Both the position numbers and the translations under genes were made by a program. DNA of 64,000 nucleotides from Areca catechu. Taxonomy: Eukaryota; Streptophyta; Magnoliopsida; Arecales; Arecaceae. Where the stretch lies: contig CM038052.1 of NCBI GenBank assembly GCA_021397845.1, positions 169,500,182-169,564,181 of the forward strand, given 5' to 3'. This document shows positions 1 through 10,832 of the stretch, piece by piece; within the stretch, counting starts at the first letter, position 1; the number at the start of each line of letters is the position of its first letter. The notes beneath the pieces are model-generated. The model was not told the DNA's origin, did not search any database, and saw only the letters and a program-made list of their open reading frames with translations.

Positions 1-435
1 CTCGGGCATCGGAGACAGTCGGCTTTGCCATCGCGACCTTTCTGACCGAAAGCCAGTGCTTCCACGGGTTCGACTGCTCGGGCATCCAGGCCGCATCCAA
101 CGAGTTGAGCGATCTCTGCATCGGGTGCTTCAGACGTGTGAGGTTTGCTCTCTCTATCTCCTAAGTAGGTATTGTATTTCTAGCTAGTCCTATCGGGGTT
201 TCTTAATCCCGGGGTCCTGTTCTTGTTCTCACTGTTTAGAGCTTTGAACTGCTAGTGTAAGCTTTCGTTACTCATCTTTTTTATTTATTGCCTTTGCTTG
301 TGATCGGGAATCAAAACCCTAAGAAAAGAAAAGAAAAACATCTAAAATTCATCAACTATCAAAAAAAAATTCCTTTGCATCATAAGCATCCATCCTAGCA
401 TCCCTACGCCCCCCTTATTCCACACCAGGGGCCCA
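1..435. other. unassigned sequence at window edge
   Basis: No gene is recognised. The first ~150 bases are GC-rich and open on the + strand without a family I can name. The rest becomes T-rich and ends in A-runs. It may be the tail of a retroelement accessory gene that starts outside the window, but nothing decisive is visible. Confidence 0.3.
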
Positions 436-620
436 TGTTGGAAATCCAGCATGGCGTCTGATGGGGACTCCACGTCAGCTTGCCCGTCCCCACGTCGACG
501 ATCTAGCCACATCATTTGCCGCCCACTCCCGAGGCCCGTTGGCGCGCGGTGCTCGGGGCGAAGGGAGTAATTACGGTGCTGACATGGAAAGGTAAAAAAA
601 TCTGGTATAATAATGACCGA
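436..620 (-). mobile_element. remnant of a Tat-like gypsy LTR end and polypurine tract
   Basis: The stretch resembles the LTR/internal junction at 6,590-6,760 and 32,190-32,360. The LTR border ends with ACATCA at 514. It is followed by a C-rich tract whose complement is a polypurine run, then by the shared phrase CGGGGCGAAGGGAGTAA. The orientation is minus, as in the larger elements. Only about 80 bases of LTR and 100 bases of internal sequence are alignable by eye, and the two are otherwise quite diverged. Confidence 0.45.
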
Positions 621-718
621 TATTGGCAGCACTTCGCGCGGCGGTCCTTCGAGCATGTACGAGGGTGCCACGCGGCCACGTTTGAGGAGCAGTTATGGTG
701 GGCAAGGTTCCCGATACC

Positions 719-815
719 AGTAGTAACACTCTTATCGATAGTAACACTCATATCGGTAGTAACACTGTCATGGACAAGGTTCCCAATACTGGTAGTAACA
801 CTCAAATCGGTAGCC
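719..815. repeat. 18-bp tandem repeat (GGTAGTAACACTC type)
   Basis: AGTAACACT recurs at 722, 740 and 758 (period 18), with a further copy near 793. The second duplication copy has a shortened version at about 25,160. Its position at the left edge of the duplicated block makes it a candidate for the breakpoint sequence. Confidence 0.6.
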
Positions 816-1988
816 GACCGTAATGGTACGGTATGGGTACCATGCTGTACCGACATGCGGTATGGGTAGATGTGCCAGTTCAAACCTATATGCCAAATTT
901 TTTTTATTTCTTTTAATCTCAAATAGTTTTTTAAGTTTTATTAATTATTTTTATGTCTAAATAGATATTTGTTGATGCTAATTGATATTTGCATCACTTT
1001 AAAACACTCTTAATCATGTAAAATATGAATTTGATTTCATAGAAAATAAATCAAGTAAAGAACTGAATTGAATTTTAGAAAAAGATGACAAGAATAGGAT
1101 CGTGAACACTAACATGATCAAGAATACCATTTTAGGATGGCTTCTTTCTCATATTTCTTTTTTCTCAAAGACAAGAAGTTAAGTAAATTCTAGCAATAAT
1201 TTATTTTCTTATTATTGAAATCATAGCAGATCTTCATTCGTTTAGATGTTTGCATTAGTTCAATCAATGATGAAAGTAATCGAGGAATAGGGATATTTAT
1301 TGATCTGTACAGCTTTCTCAAGATTTCATTTAAACTCTTCGATGATCCAATGATTGGCATAACCTTTTTAACATTAGCTTCTTCCAATTTTTCAACATTG
1401 GGCTCCGGATTGCTCACTCCTGAAAGATCCAATCAATGGCATATCTTTTTAATATCAACCTCTTCTGAATTATTAATACTTGCTTAGCAATGTTGTTAGT
1501 ATGGATGATTTTTTAGTAGTTGTGCCATCTCGTGAAAATCAAATTAATTTTTTTTGATTTATTGAATATTTTGAGATTCAAATAGATATATTTTCAAGAT
1601 TAATTCATCAAAAATCACTACGAAATGTTGTCTAGCCTTCATCTACATTATACTATATTTTAATTTTTTTTATAAAAATTATAAATAATTAATTGAAGAG
1701 AAAGGAGAAATATAAATATAGTTATATATCGATATTTAGAATCAAGTCAAATGTCGATGTCCATGAATTTCGGAAGCATTAATGTACTCAGTAGGAAGAT
1801 CAGTAAATCTCTTTAGTCAGGCAGCATAGTAATTTTGTAAGCTCATCCCAGGAGATATGCATAATGGATCGTAACTCATAGCAGATCCCCTGCTAAGGTC
1901 CTGACTTTGAAAGGTATGTAGAGACTAATGATATGGTTATGGAGGGGCCCATCCGAATATATCGATAGCAAAATCAGATCCGTAAGAT

Positions 1989-2573
1989 GCTAAAATATTC
2001 CTGGAAGACTTTTTTCTACTGTCGATATTCCCAACATGGATGTAATAAGGCTGGTGCCTCTCCTGGTAAGCTGTCTCACTGAGATCTTCTTAAACTGTGC
2101 CTCAGACTCTTCTGCAACACTCAGAGCCCAATTCCGACTCCAACTCAAAAGTTGACGGTCCAAATCGCTCCCTTTGTTTGGCCATCTCCTCTAGCTTCCT
2201 TTGCTCATACAAGCTCGCTTGAATAGTAGTCTCTATCTATGCCTCATTAGAAATAATAGATGCTTCCTTTGACTCTCTGAGTGATAAGAAGGTTCTGTGG
2301 CTCAACGATCCATCTCTGACTTCTTTAATGTTTTTTCCTTTTCTGCTTTAAGATCAGCAAAATGCTTATTCATCAACTGATGAACCTCTTGTGAACACTG
2401 TCGGCACGCAGATATATCAGAATAGCCATCAGTCAAGTATTGCTTCAATCTTATTATCCCATCATCCTTGAATTTTATATTGCATCATTTATACCTCCAA
2501 TGATATTGATCCAAGAGCATTTGTCCATGCACCTAATCAATATCATGTTCTGGATCCTTTCTTGATATATCCA
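1989..2573 (-). pseudogene. hAT transposase fragment, BED zinc-finger part
   Basis: Read on the minus strand, the segment below 2,573 gives a start (MDISRKDPE) and then a decayed BED-type zinc finger with the recognisable phrase RLKQYLTDGYSDVSACRQC, followed by the helix that usually contains EVHQLM. Several stops interrupt it. BED fingers bind DNA at the N-terminus of plant hAT transposases. The DUF659 part present in the other copy (26,774-27,050) is missing here and replaced by about 490 bases of unrelated-looking sequence (1,500-1,988). Clearly non-functional. Confidence 0.65.
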
Positions 2574-3916
2574 TTCTTGAAGATTGAAAAAGCACATAGC
2601 TCAATAAGTATATAAAATTAATTAGTATTTTGTTTACCTTTTTTTAATTTTTTATTAAATTATTTTTTAATTTTTTAAATAAAAATATAAAAAATGATAT
2701 TATAAAAAATAATTGGATCTTAGATTCATATAGGATCCTATTATGAATGTTACATATATTTTTTAAAGCAGTAGGTATGCTTGAAAAGCCATTTTTTCTT
2801 CAAAATTAAATCTAAAGTACTATTCACACGATGCATCAAAACTTAGATAAATTGGCACGAAATTTATGGTAAAAGTAGCTTACAAGCTATAGAACAATAA
2901 TCTATTTTTATATTTTTTAATTATTTATTTTTTATTGATTTTTTAACCTAAAAATATTTTAAATTTAAAAAATTATATACTTAACAAAAAAATCATGATC
3001 TTAGCATTGTTACGTAGATCTTTCATAGATCTACAACATACTCTAAAATCATGCAAAAAAAAAATTGATAGAGTTTTATCTTTTTTTTATTTTTTATGAA
3101 TTTTTAAAAAAAAGAGATGGGAGAGGGAGAAAGAGAAAAGGGGAAGAATTTGCATACCTTGAATCCACGCTTTTCCTTGATTTTTCAATGTTTGGTTGGT
3201 TTGAAAGGGAGGAAAAGCACTCCGAATGCCCTCTCTGCTATTTTTGTCAAAATTGAGAACCTCTCGGGCTCTCAGATAACAAAGTAACAAACATAACCCC
3301 CCAACCCACCTTGCTACAATACACCCGATCCGAACCTGAATTGGCCCGAACCAGGTCTGAACCTGCCGAAACGCACAGTTTGGGGCCACTTTGGATCTAG
3401 TTTAGCCCAGTTCGGGTATAGTTTGATGGATTTTTGCATGGTGGGAGAGGGGGGCGAAAATTTAGGCCGAGCTGTGCTGATTGGTGGCCGATCTGGTTTG
3501 GTACGGTCTGAACTGGCTGGTACGGCCCGAACCATCTGGTTCGGCATGATTCCGGGATCCTTGGTTATGGACATGTAATTACCATATTTTAAAATGATAT
3601 TTTACCGCAAATATGAGATATGGTTTTTTATATTTTTAAAAATTATAGTTTGCATGGTTTTAGCATGAAATGATCGGCTTAATAAATCCAAAGGTTGCAA
3701 ACAATACAAGATACTTTACAGCATGTTCAATTCATTTTGCTCATCTGTTTATTATTTTTTGGTTGTTGCCGCAGAAAGTCTAACTGTAACCGTTAAACTT
3801 GCTGAAACTGTCAAAACTGACCATCATTTCAAACAACCAAAACTGATCATTTGAACCTTGGTTTCTAGTTTCCTTTTCCCCCTTGCTACCAATTGATGCA
3901 TCGTGCTGATTAACAG
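2574..3916. other. AT-rich non-coding DNA (intron-6-like), no gene seen
   Basis: The first ~500 bases are extremely AT-rich with A/T runs. Between 3,290 and 3,560 is a more GC-rich patch with repeated short words such as GGTCTGAAC and CCGAACC. The same sequence is at 28,140-29,463, inside intron 6 of the methyltransferase gene. No conserved coding is seen. Confidence 0.6.
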
Positions 3917-4332
3917 GTGAGGGTTGGAGGGCTTATTGTCATTGATAATGTTCTCTGGCATGGCAAAGTTGCAGATCCCCAGGTTAGTAACTTCTGTCTT
4001 CATGAGTATGCTATTCATCTATGTATCTATTTGATAAACATTGTAGTACATTTTGAGCAGGTAGATGACCCAAAGACCATCAGTATAAGAAATTTTAATA
4101 AGAAAATTCTTGAAGATGAGCGCATTAGCATTAGCATGGTATGAATTCTTTTTGTCTACATTTCTGTTTTGCCTTCATCTGATTGCCAGGCATATTGCAG
4201 ACATTCTTTTGTCCCCTTTTGTGGTTTGCAAATGAATTAACCTTGAGAAATCCACAGGTGGCAATTGGGGATGGCATGACAATGTGCCGCAAAAGAGCAC
4301 ATGGGGATGGCATGTCATTATTATTGCTGTGA
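3917..4332 (+). pseudogene. orphan 3' exons 7-9 of the O-methyltransferase gene (copy A)
   Basis: Three exons are present: 3,917-3,982, 4,061-4,138 and 4,258-4,332, each bordered by AG and GT. They encode the same amino acids as exons 7-9 of the gene at 18,479-29,876, including the metal-binding Asp-Asn in VIDNVLWHG and the C-terminal CRKR. Exons 1-6 are not found upstream in this window; homology to the gene begins at 766, within intron 6. Either the 5' exons lie beyond a rearranged boundary or this is a duplicated tail without a promoter. The exons themselves are undamaged. Confidence 0.85.
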
Positions 4333-5136
4333 TATCGTGACTGTCATTTCCCATTTTAACCATTTTACTTGGATTGTGAGGGGCATAATATCTGTTACGC
4401 TGACCAATTATTTGCATTATCATGGGAAGCAATGAAAAATAACGAAAGATACGAAATGTTATTTGCTCCACCTTGTTTTCATTAAATAAAGTAATGTTTT
4501 CAGTCAGCATGAGGCATGAATGGTTCCAAGGTTTTTCGTTTCTTTTATTAAATTCAGATTGATGGAAGAATGTGAAATAATGCCATTATCTTGTGTTTAT
4601 AGTTTTCGGCAACTATGTTGTTTGACTAGTTAGGAAGGCTCTCTGGTTTTCAGCAACTATATTGTTTGTTTGCTTCATTTTTTTTTTTTTTTGGGCTTTG
4701 CTTTTTCTTTTTGCAGCCTCTTTGGTCTATTCTGCTTTCTTTTGTTACCGGCTGGAGATGGGATATCTCTCAATTGAGAGAGCTTGTCATGTGCCATTCT
4801 TAGTGCACGGCAATCCAGTTTAAAGGGAGTTTTTGTAGGCTGATGGGGAGATTCGGTGGATTCTCCTACCATTTGATACTTTCACGTAGTTGAAGGACCA
4901 AACAAGCAAGCAAGGGACGGTCTTGCAAGTTCTGACCCCAAAATTAGACTCATAAAATGGTTTACGAGGATCCTTGATTATTATTATTATTATTATTTTC
5001 TCTTTGACGGGGGTCGTTGAAAATTATTTCTTGATGGTTTTCAGTAAGTGACCGGTGAGATTTGATAGACAGGCCTTATTGAATGCTATGAGGTTAAAAA
5101 AATTTAGCGATAAGACAATATTATAGTATTATTATC
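4333..5136. other. 3' flank of copy A, no gene seen
   Basis: This is spacer between exon 9 and the retroelement LTR, almost identical to 29,877-30,713. It has a T-run at 4,679-4,692 and an ATT microsatellite at 4,979-4,997. The other copy has a longer ATT array (30,541-30,570), the most visible difference between the two spacers. Confidence 0.6.
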
Positions 5137-6672
5137 TGTTGCCGCTTGATCATCGTGGCCTGTAGCTGGAGACGATCTCGGATTCCATCCTCGTCGCTCT
5201 GGAACCTACTTGCACGCACGGACTTGCAAAACAGAGGAGACCCGGATCGAAAATCCCGACGGGGGCACCAAGACGTTCAAGTCAATGGCGATCAAGGGGA
5301 ACAGATTCTCCTCTTGGTCGAGCCCCGTGGATGGACTTCACTCTAGGAGGAGAAAGATTATATACTCAGAGAGAATGGGTTGAGAGTAGAGTGGGGGTAG
5401 TGGTAGCGGAGGAGTGTTTGAGTGGATGGCTGTGTCCGTCGAGACCCTTCCGATGGGTCTCCGGTAGCTCAGAGCACTTGGCCTCTCAGTTGCTCTCCTG
5501 TATGCCGTCCCCTTCATCCGTTTGTTGTTACTTACCCTTTTCTTGGAACCTTAGATAACTCTTTTAAGCCAGGATTGCTGCCTGCCGCCTACCTCAAGAT
5601 CCTCCCCTCCTTCATAGGCGTGTGCGGCAATGCTCCGTGTCATGCGCGAGGTGCCTTTCCCCATTTGTGATAGGAAACTACACCGTGCGCTCTGACCCTC
5701 CCTCTGATTGCTCCACTTTGGGAAACACGACAGAGCCTCGATCGAGGGGCAGCTATCCCCTGGATTTGAATCTCCTGGGTTGATTTTCTCTTTTGGGTGG
5801 CACAGACGGTCGGTCGGGAGCGCGGCGCCTTGATCGGGAGACCCCTTCCTTTTCGGAGTAAGTGGTAGTAGGGGCAATTATTGCGGCCTGGTGGGCGCCC
5901 CTCCGTGGTCCTTGGATGGCTTACCACCGTTCAAGGAAGGCAGTGACATCCTTCAACTGCTGGTCCCCTCATCCGAAGTGGGGCCGGTTCAGGGAGGAGG
6001 AGCTCGACTTCGGCCAGGGCGTCTCAACCTCGAGGGAGCCACCTGGCGAAGGAGTTCGAAGAAAGCCGGAGCTCGACTTCGGCCAGGGCGTCTCGACCTC
6101 GAGGGAGACACCTGGCGAAGGAGTCCGAAGAGATCGGGAGCTCGACTTCGGCCAGGGCGTCTCGACCTCGAGGGAGCCACCTAGCGAAGGACTTCGAAGA
6201 GAGCGGGAGCTCGACTTCGGCCAGGGTGTCTCGACCTCGAGGGAGCCATCTGGCGAAGGACTTCGAAGAGAGCGGGAGCTCGACTTCGGCCAGGGCATCC
6301 GAAGAGAGGAGGAGAGTGGGAGCTCGACTTCGGCCAGGGCGTCTCGACCTCGAGGGAGCCACCTGGCGAAGGAGTTCAAAGATAGTGGGAGCTCGACTTC
6401 AGCCAGGCGTCTCGACCTTGAGGGAGCCACCTGGCGAAGGAGTTCGAAGAGAGGAGGAGCTCGACTTCGGCCAGGGCGTCTCGACCTCGAGGGAGCCACT
6501 TGGAGAAGGAGTCCGAAGAGAGCCGGAGCTCGATTTCGGTTAGGGCATCTTGACCTCGAGGGAGCCACCTAGCGAAGGAGTTTGAAGAAGGACGTCCGAT
6601 GTGGCAGCTTCCTCTGATGTGGCATTTGACTGGGTCTGACATGGGTTCCATGTCAGCGATCCCGCCATATCA
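5137..6672 (-). repeat. LTR of Tat-like gypsy element, unit A (3' LTR)
   Basis: On the minus strand it starts TGATATGG at 6,672 and ends GGCAACA at 5,137. A C-rich tract just right of 6,672 (a polypurine tract on the minus strand) shows this is the 3' LTR of a minus-strand element. It is nearly identical to 30,714-32,270 and has the same left flank (TATTATTATC), so both descend from one insertion. It contains the 69-bp repeat block listed separately. Confidence 0.85.
5995..6610. repeat. 69-bp tandem repeats inside the LTR
   Basis: Eight to nine units begin with the motif GAGCTCGACTTCGGCCAG and contain CTCGACCTCGAGGGAGCC. The start-to-start distance is 69 bases (for example 6,001 to 6,070). 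Because 69 is a multiple of three, open frames run through it on both strands; these are not genes. One unit near 6,290 is shortened. Confidence 0.9.
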
Positions 6673-7217
6673 TTTGCCCCCACTCCCAAGTTCCGTTGGT
6701 GCACGGTGCTTGGGGCGAAGGGAGTAAATGCGGTGATGACATGGAAAGGCCAAAATCTGGCACCATTATTGCCATGATCGCCAGTGTATCGCGGAACGGA
6801 CCCCCAAGCCAATGCGGGGTGACACATGGACTCATCCAAGGAGGCTTTATGGCTGACACAGAATTCGAAACGGTCCTGGGCCAACCAAAGCATCGCCCTT
6901 CGTCGATTGCTGACACATGGCACAGATCCCACGGCGGTGGCTCTGAGATGGTATGGTTGCGGTCTGGTCATTTTGCAAGGAAGGATAGTTCTCTGAAAAT
7001 ACCTTCTCTTTCAAATTTCTCGTGCCCGCCAGCGAACCAGAGCCTTCTCTCTGCCCCCGGCCATCCTTTTCTTCCAAGGCTAGCCAGGTTTGTCCTCTTC
7101 ATTCTTCATTTTCCTTTGGTTGGGTAGAGTTCATCTTCAGGGTTAGGATCTTCCCAGACTTCGTCCATCTCTTTTTTCTTCCTTGTCTATTCTTTCTCCT
7201 TCATCCTCTTCCTTGAG

Positions 7218-8908
7218 ATGGCTCGTGCGGGTCACAGCCATCATCCCTCGAGCAATCCTGATGAGGCGGGCCTTCTCGATCGAGGACTCCTTCCTCCGAG
7301 AGGAGGAAGAAGTCCACTTCGAGATCCACAGTAGGCCTCGCCCCATAGGGATCGTTGTAGGGAGCCTAGGGCTCGCCCTCCTCCTTCTTCTCCTAAAGCT
7401 TCTTCTGAACCTTCTTGGTCGACTAATCCTGGTGGTATTGCTTCGGCGATAACTGGAGAGGAACTCTTGATCATCCGGGAGGCCTTCGGCATCCTGGATT
7501 CTGTTCGGCTCTCGATTCCATGACTGGGGGAACGGGTCACCTCTAGTGGCTTGGGTTGGATTGCCCTTTACGAGGAAACCCTCGCAGGGGGCCTTCGATT
7601 CCCGCTTCATCCCTTCTCTCTTTCCGTGCTGAGCTATTATCGTTTAGTTCCAGCTCAGTTAGTTCCGAACGCAGTCAGGATAATTTTTTGCTTCATCGTT
7701 CTCTGCCACTTTCACAGGATCGTAGCCCATTTTTCCTTGTTCAGGATTTTCTTTATCCTGAAACGCCACCCGACCGAGGAGGGGTGGTGGTTCATTTCTC
7801 CGCACCCAAAGGGTCAAAGGATGGAAGAGCAAATACTTTTTGCTTCCGTCGAGGGGGTCGATTGGATTTGGAACGATCCAGACCGGACCCCAAACCAGAA
7901 CTCTGCTATCGAAGCGGTTGATCAGGAAATTTATGACCAGCTCCATGCCGACGAAATCCCTTCCCTCGAGGTTCTACTGTCTGAGCAAAACTTGTTCAAA
8001 GCCAAGGTCAGCCCAATGCAGGAGTTGGGTGAGTTCGGTGCAAGCACTACTTGTTTTTTTTTTCTGCTTGTCCCTTTAAGCTCGGAATTGACCTCATTCT
8101 CCTTTGTGCAGTCATGAAGTACTCCATGGACGAACTCCTTGTGCTCTCCAGGAAGAGGGATGCATGGCTGGGGCCAAAGAGTCCTCGTCGAAGAGGCCTC
8201 CGAACGAGGATAGTGTAAGGGCCGCACCAACCACGCCTCCGAGCCGAGCAGGAGAATGGCCGAACCTGTTCTCGAACCACTGAGGTAGCAGGACCTGCCT
8301 CCGGTTTGAGAGCCTGATGTGGTCACTCAGGCCAAGTCCGCTGTCGCCGTTATGGCGCCCCCACCTCCTGAAATCGTCGAGGTGGAAGTAGAAGAAGAGG
8401 AGGAGAGGAGGGAGCCACCGTTAGCAGCATCGTCCGGCATGGCGGCGAGCCTCCACAGAGATTCTGAGACGTCCTCGGCCAGTCACGAGGGCACTGCCGC
8501 AGCAGCAGTGAAGAAGAAGAAGAAGAAGGGTAGCTCCCACAAGTTGCACTTCGAGGTGGCAACGGACTCCTCATTGGTCCAGGATCGGGCACTCGTCGAG
8601 TGTATGATGGACTTCACTGTCCAACCGCACGATCGGCAGGAAAAAGCTGGAAGGCTCCTGGCCGACGCCATTCTTGGCACCTTTCTACAACTCTTCTCGG
8701 TAGGTATCCTTGTCTTTTCCTCTTTCTTCTCTTTTTCTTTTTTTTTTATGGCTGATGTCTTCCTTGGTGTAGCTTGGGACGGACCTCTTTCTCATACGAG
8801 ATTACTGCAAGAACTGAGCCAAGAGGGACAAGCAGAGGACACAACAGCTTGACTCGCTGGCGATCGAGGTCAAGTTGAAGACGGACACGGCCTGGGAGGC
8901 CGAACAAA
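7218..8908 (+). pseudogene. accessory gene with Transposase_28-like domain, unit A (truncated)
   Basis: It lies on the strand opposite to the retroelement's gag-pol. ATG at 7,218 is followed by an Arg/Ser-rich leader. The frame then shifts into a conserved block (WIALYEETLAGGLRFPLHP, VPAQLVPNAVR, LKRHPTEEGWWF) typical of the plant Transposase_28 family. Two GT-AG introns are visible, starting after GAGTTGG near 8,029 and after CTTCTCG near 8,698. The intervening exon has an acidic run and a lysine run. The reading frame is broken in several places. The gene stops at the unit A/B junction, inside the coiled-coil exon. Confidence 0.7.
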
Positions 8909-8930
8909 AGAATATTATAGTATTATTATC

Positions 8931-10286
8931 TGTTGCCGCTCGATCATCGTGGCCTGTAGCTGGAGAAGATCTCGGATTCCATCCTCGTCGCTCTGGAACC
9001 TACTTGTGCGCACGGACTTGCAAAACAGAGGAGACCCGGATCGAAAATCCCGACGGGGGCACCTCGACGTTTAAGTCAATGGCGATCAAGGGGAACAGAT
9101 CCTCCTCTTGGTCGAGCCCCATGGATGGACTCCACTTTAGGAGGAGAAAGATTAATACTCGGAGAGTGAATGGGTTGAGAGTAGAGTGGGGGTAGTGGTA
9201 GCGGAGGAGTGTTTGAGCTGGATGGCTGTGTCCGTCGAGACCCTTCCGATGGGTCTCCGGTAGCTCAGAGCACTTGCCTCTCAGTTGCTCTCCTGTATGC
9301 CGTCCCCTTCATCCGTTTGTTGTTACTTACCCTTTTCTTGGAAGCTTAGATAACTCTTTTAAGCCAGGATGACTGCCTGCCGCCTACCTCAAGATCCTCC
9401 CCTCCTTCATAGGCGTGTGCGGCAATGCTCCGTGTCATGCGCGAGGTGCGTTTCCCCATTTGTGATAGGGAACTACACCGTGCACTCTAACCCTCCCTTT
9501 GGTCGCTCCACTTTGGAAAACTCGACAGAGCCTCGATCGGGGGGCAGCTATCCCCTCGATTTGAATCTCCTGGGTTGATTTTCTCTTTTGGGTGGCACAA
9601 ACGGTCGGTCAGGAGCGCGGCGCCTCGATCAGGAGACCCCTTCCTTTTCGGAGTAAGTGGTAGCAGGGGCAATTATTGCGGCCTGGTGGGTGCCCCTCCG
9701 TGGTCCTTGGGTGGCTTACCACCATTCAAGGAAGGCGGTGACGTCCTTCAACTGCTGGTCCCCTCATCCGAAGTGGGGCCGGTTCAGGGAGGAGGAACTC
9801 GACTTCGGCCAGGGCGTCTCAACCTCGAGGGAGCCACCTGGTGAAGGAGTCCGAAGAGAGCGGGAGCTCGACTTTGGCCAAGGCATCTCGACCTCGAGGG
9901 AGCCACCTGGCGAAGGAGTCCGAAGAGAGCGGGAGCTCGACTTCGGCCAGGGCGTCTCGACCTCGAGGGAGCCACCTGGCGAAGGAGTCCGAAGAGAGGG
10001 GAAGCTCGACTTCGGCCAGGGTGTCTCTACCTCGAGGGAGCCACCTGGCGAAGGAGTCCGAAGAGAGGAGGAGCTCGACTTCGGCCAGGGCGTCTCGACC
10101 TCGAGGGAGCCACCTGGCAAAGGAGTCCGAAGAGAGCTGGAGCTCGATTTCGGTTAGGGCGTCTTGACCTCGAGGGAGCCACCTAGCGAAGGAATCTGAA
10201 GAAGGACGTCCGATGTGGTAGCTTCCTTTGATGTGGCATTTGACTGGGTCTGACATGGGTTCCATGTCAGCGATCCCGCCATATCA
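8931..10286 (-). repeat. LTR of Tat-like gypsy element, unit B
   Basis: It has the same borders as unit A (TGATATGG at 10,286, GGCAACA at 8,931) and the same left flank, ATATTATAGTATTATTATC. It is shorter (1,356 bases) because it holds fewer 69-bp repeats. It differs from units A and C at many more positions than A and C differ from each other, so it is an older copy of the same insertion. The unit starts only ~20 bases left of the LTR, joined to the middle of unit A's accessory gene. Confidence 0.8.
9790..10200. repeat. 69-bp tandem repeats in the unit B LTR
   Basis: About six units of the GAGCTCGACTTCGGCCAG repeat in phase with those at 5,995-6,610. Copy-number loss explains most of the LTR length difference. 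Confidence 0.9.
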
Positions 10287-10832
10287 TTTGCCCCCACTCC
10301 CAAGTTTCGTTGGTGCACGACGCTCGGGGCGAAGGGAGTAAATGCGGTGCTGACATGGAAATGCCAAAATCTGGCACCATTATTGCCATGATTGCCAGTT
10401 CATCGCGGAACGGACCCCCAAGCCAATGCGGAGGTGACACATGGACTCATCCAAGGAGGCTTTATGGTTGACGCAGAATTCAAAACGGTCCTGGGCCAAC
10501 CAAAGCGTCGCCCTTCGTCGATTGCTGACACGTGGCATATATCCCACGGCGGTGGCTCTGGGATGGTACGGTTGTGGTCTGGTCATTTCGCAAGGAAGGA
10601 CAGTTCTTTGAAAATACCTTTTCTTTTAAATTTCTCGTGCCCGCCAGCGAACCAGAGCCTTCTCTCTGCCCCCGGCCATCCTTTTCTTCCAAGGCTAGCC
10701 AGGTTTGTCCTCTTCATTATTCTTTTTCCTTTGGATGGGTAGAGTTCATCTTCAGGGTTAGGGTCTTCCCAGACTTCGTCCATCTCTTTTTTCTTCATTC
10801 TCTATTCTTTCTCCTTCATCCTCTTCCTTGAG

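Larger units (their letters stand above)
766..8908 (+). repeat. segmental duplication, copy A
   Basis: This block matches 25,142-about 34,510 almost base for base: distal intron 6 of the O-methyltransferase gene, exons 7-9, the downstream spacer, the 3' LTR of a Tat-like element and its accessory gene. The offset is 24,376 at the left edge and about 25.5 kb by exon 7, because the hAT part differs in length (1,500-1,988 here against 25,877-27,553 there). Both copies have the same bases flanking the LTR, so the retroelement was inserted before the duplication. A haplotype mis-join in the assembly could give the same picture. Confidence 0.85.

Noticed and set aside
3087..3574. Minus-strand open frames in the GC-rich patch (repeated at 28,655-29,097)
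   Set aside because: It lies inside intron 6 of the methyltransferase in the second copy, has repeated short words and no conserved domain.
4131..4510. Minus-strand open frames over exon 9 and its flank
   Set aside because: Antisense to a real exon, no family resemblance.
5862..6572. Long open frames on both strands with a 23-residue repeat (also near 9,660, 31,440 and 57,280)
   Set aside because: They follow exactly the 69-bp LTR repeat, appear in several frames at once and have no independent family resemblance.
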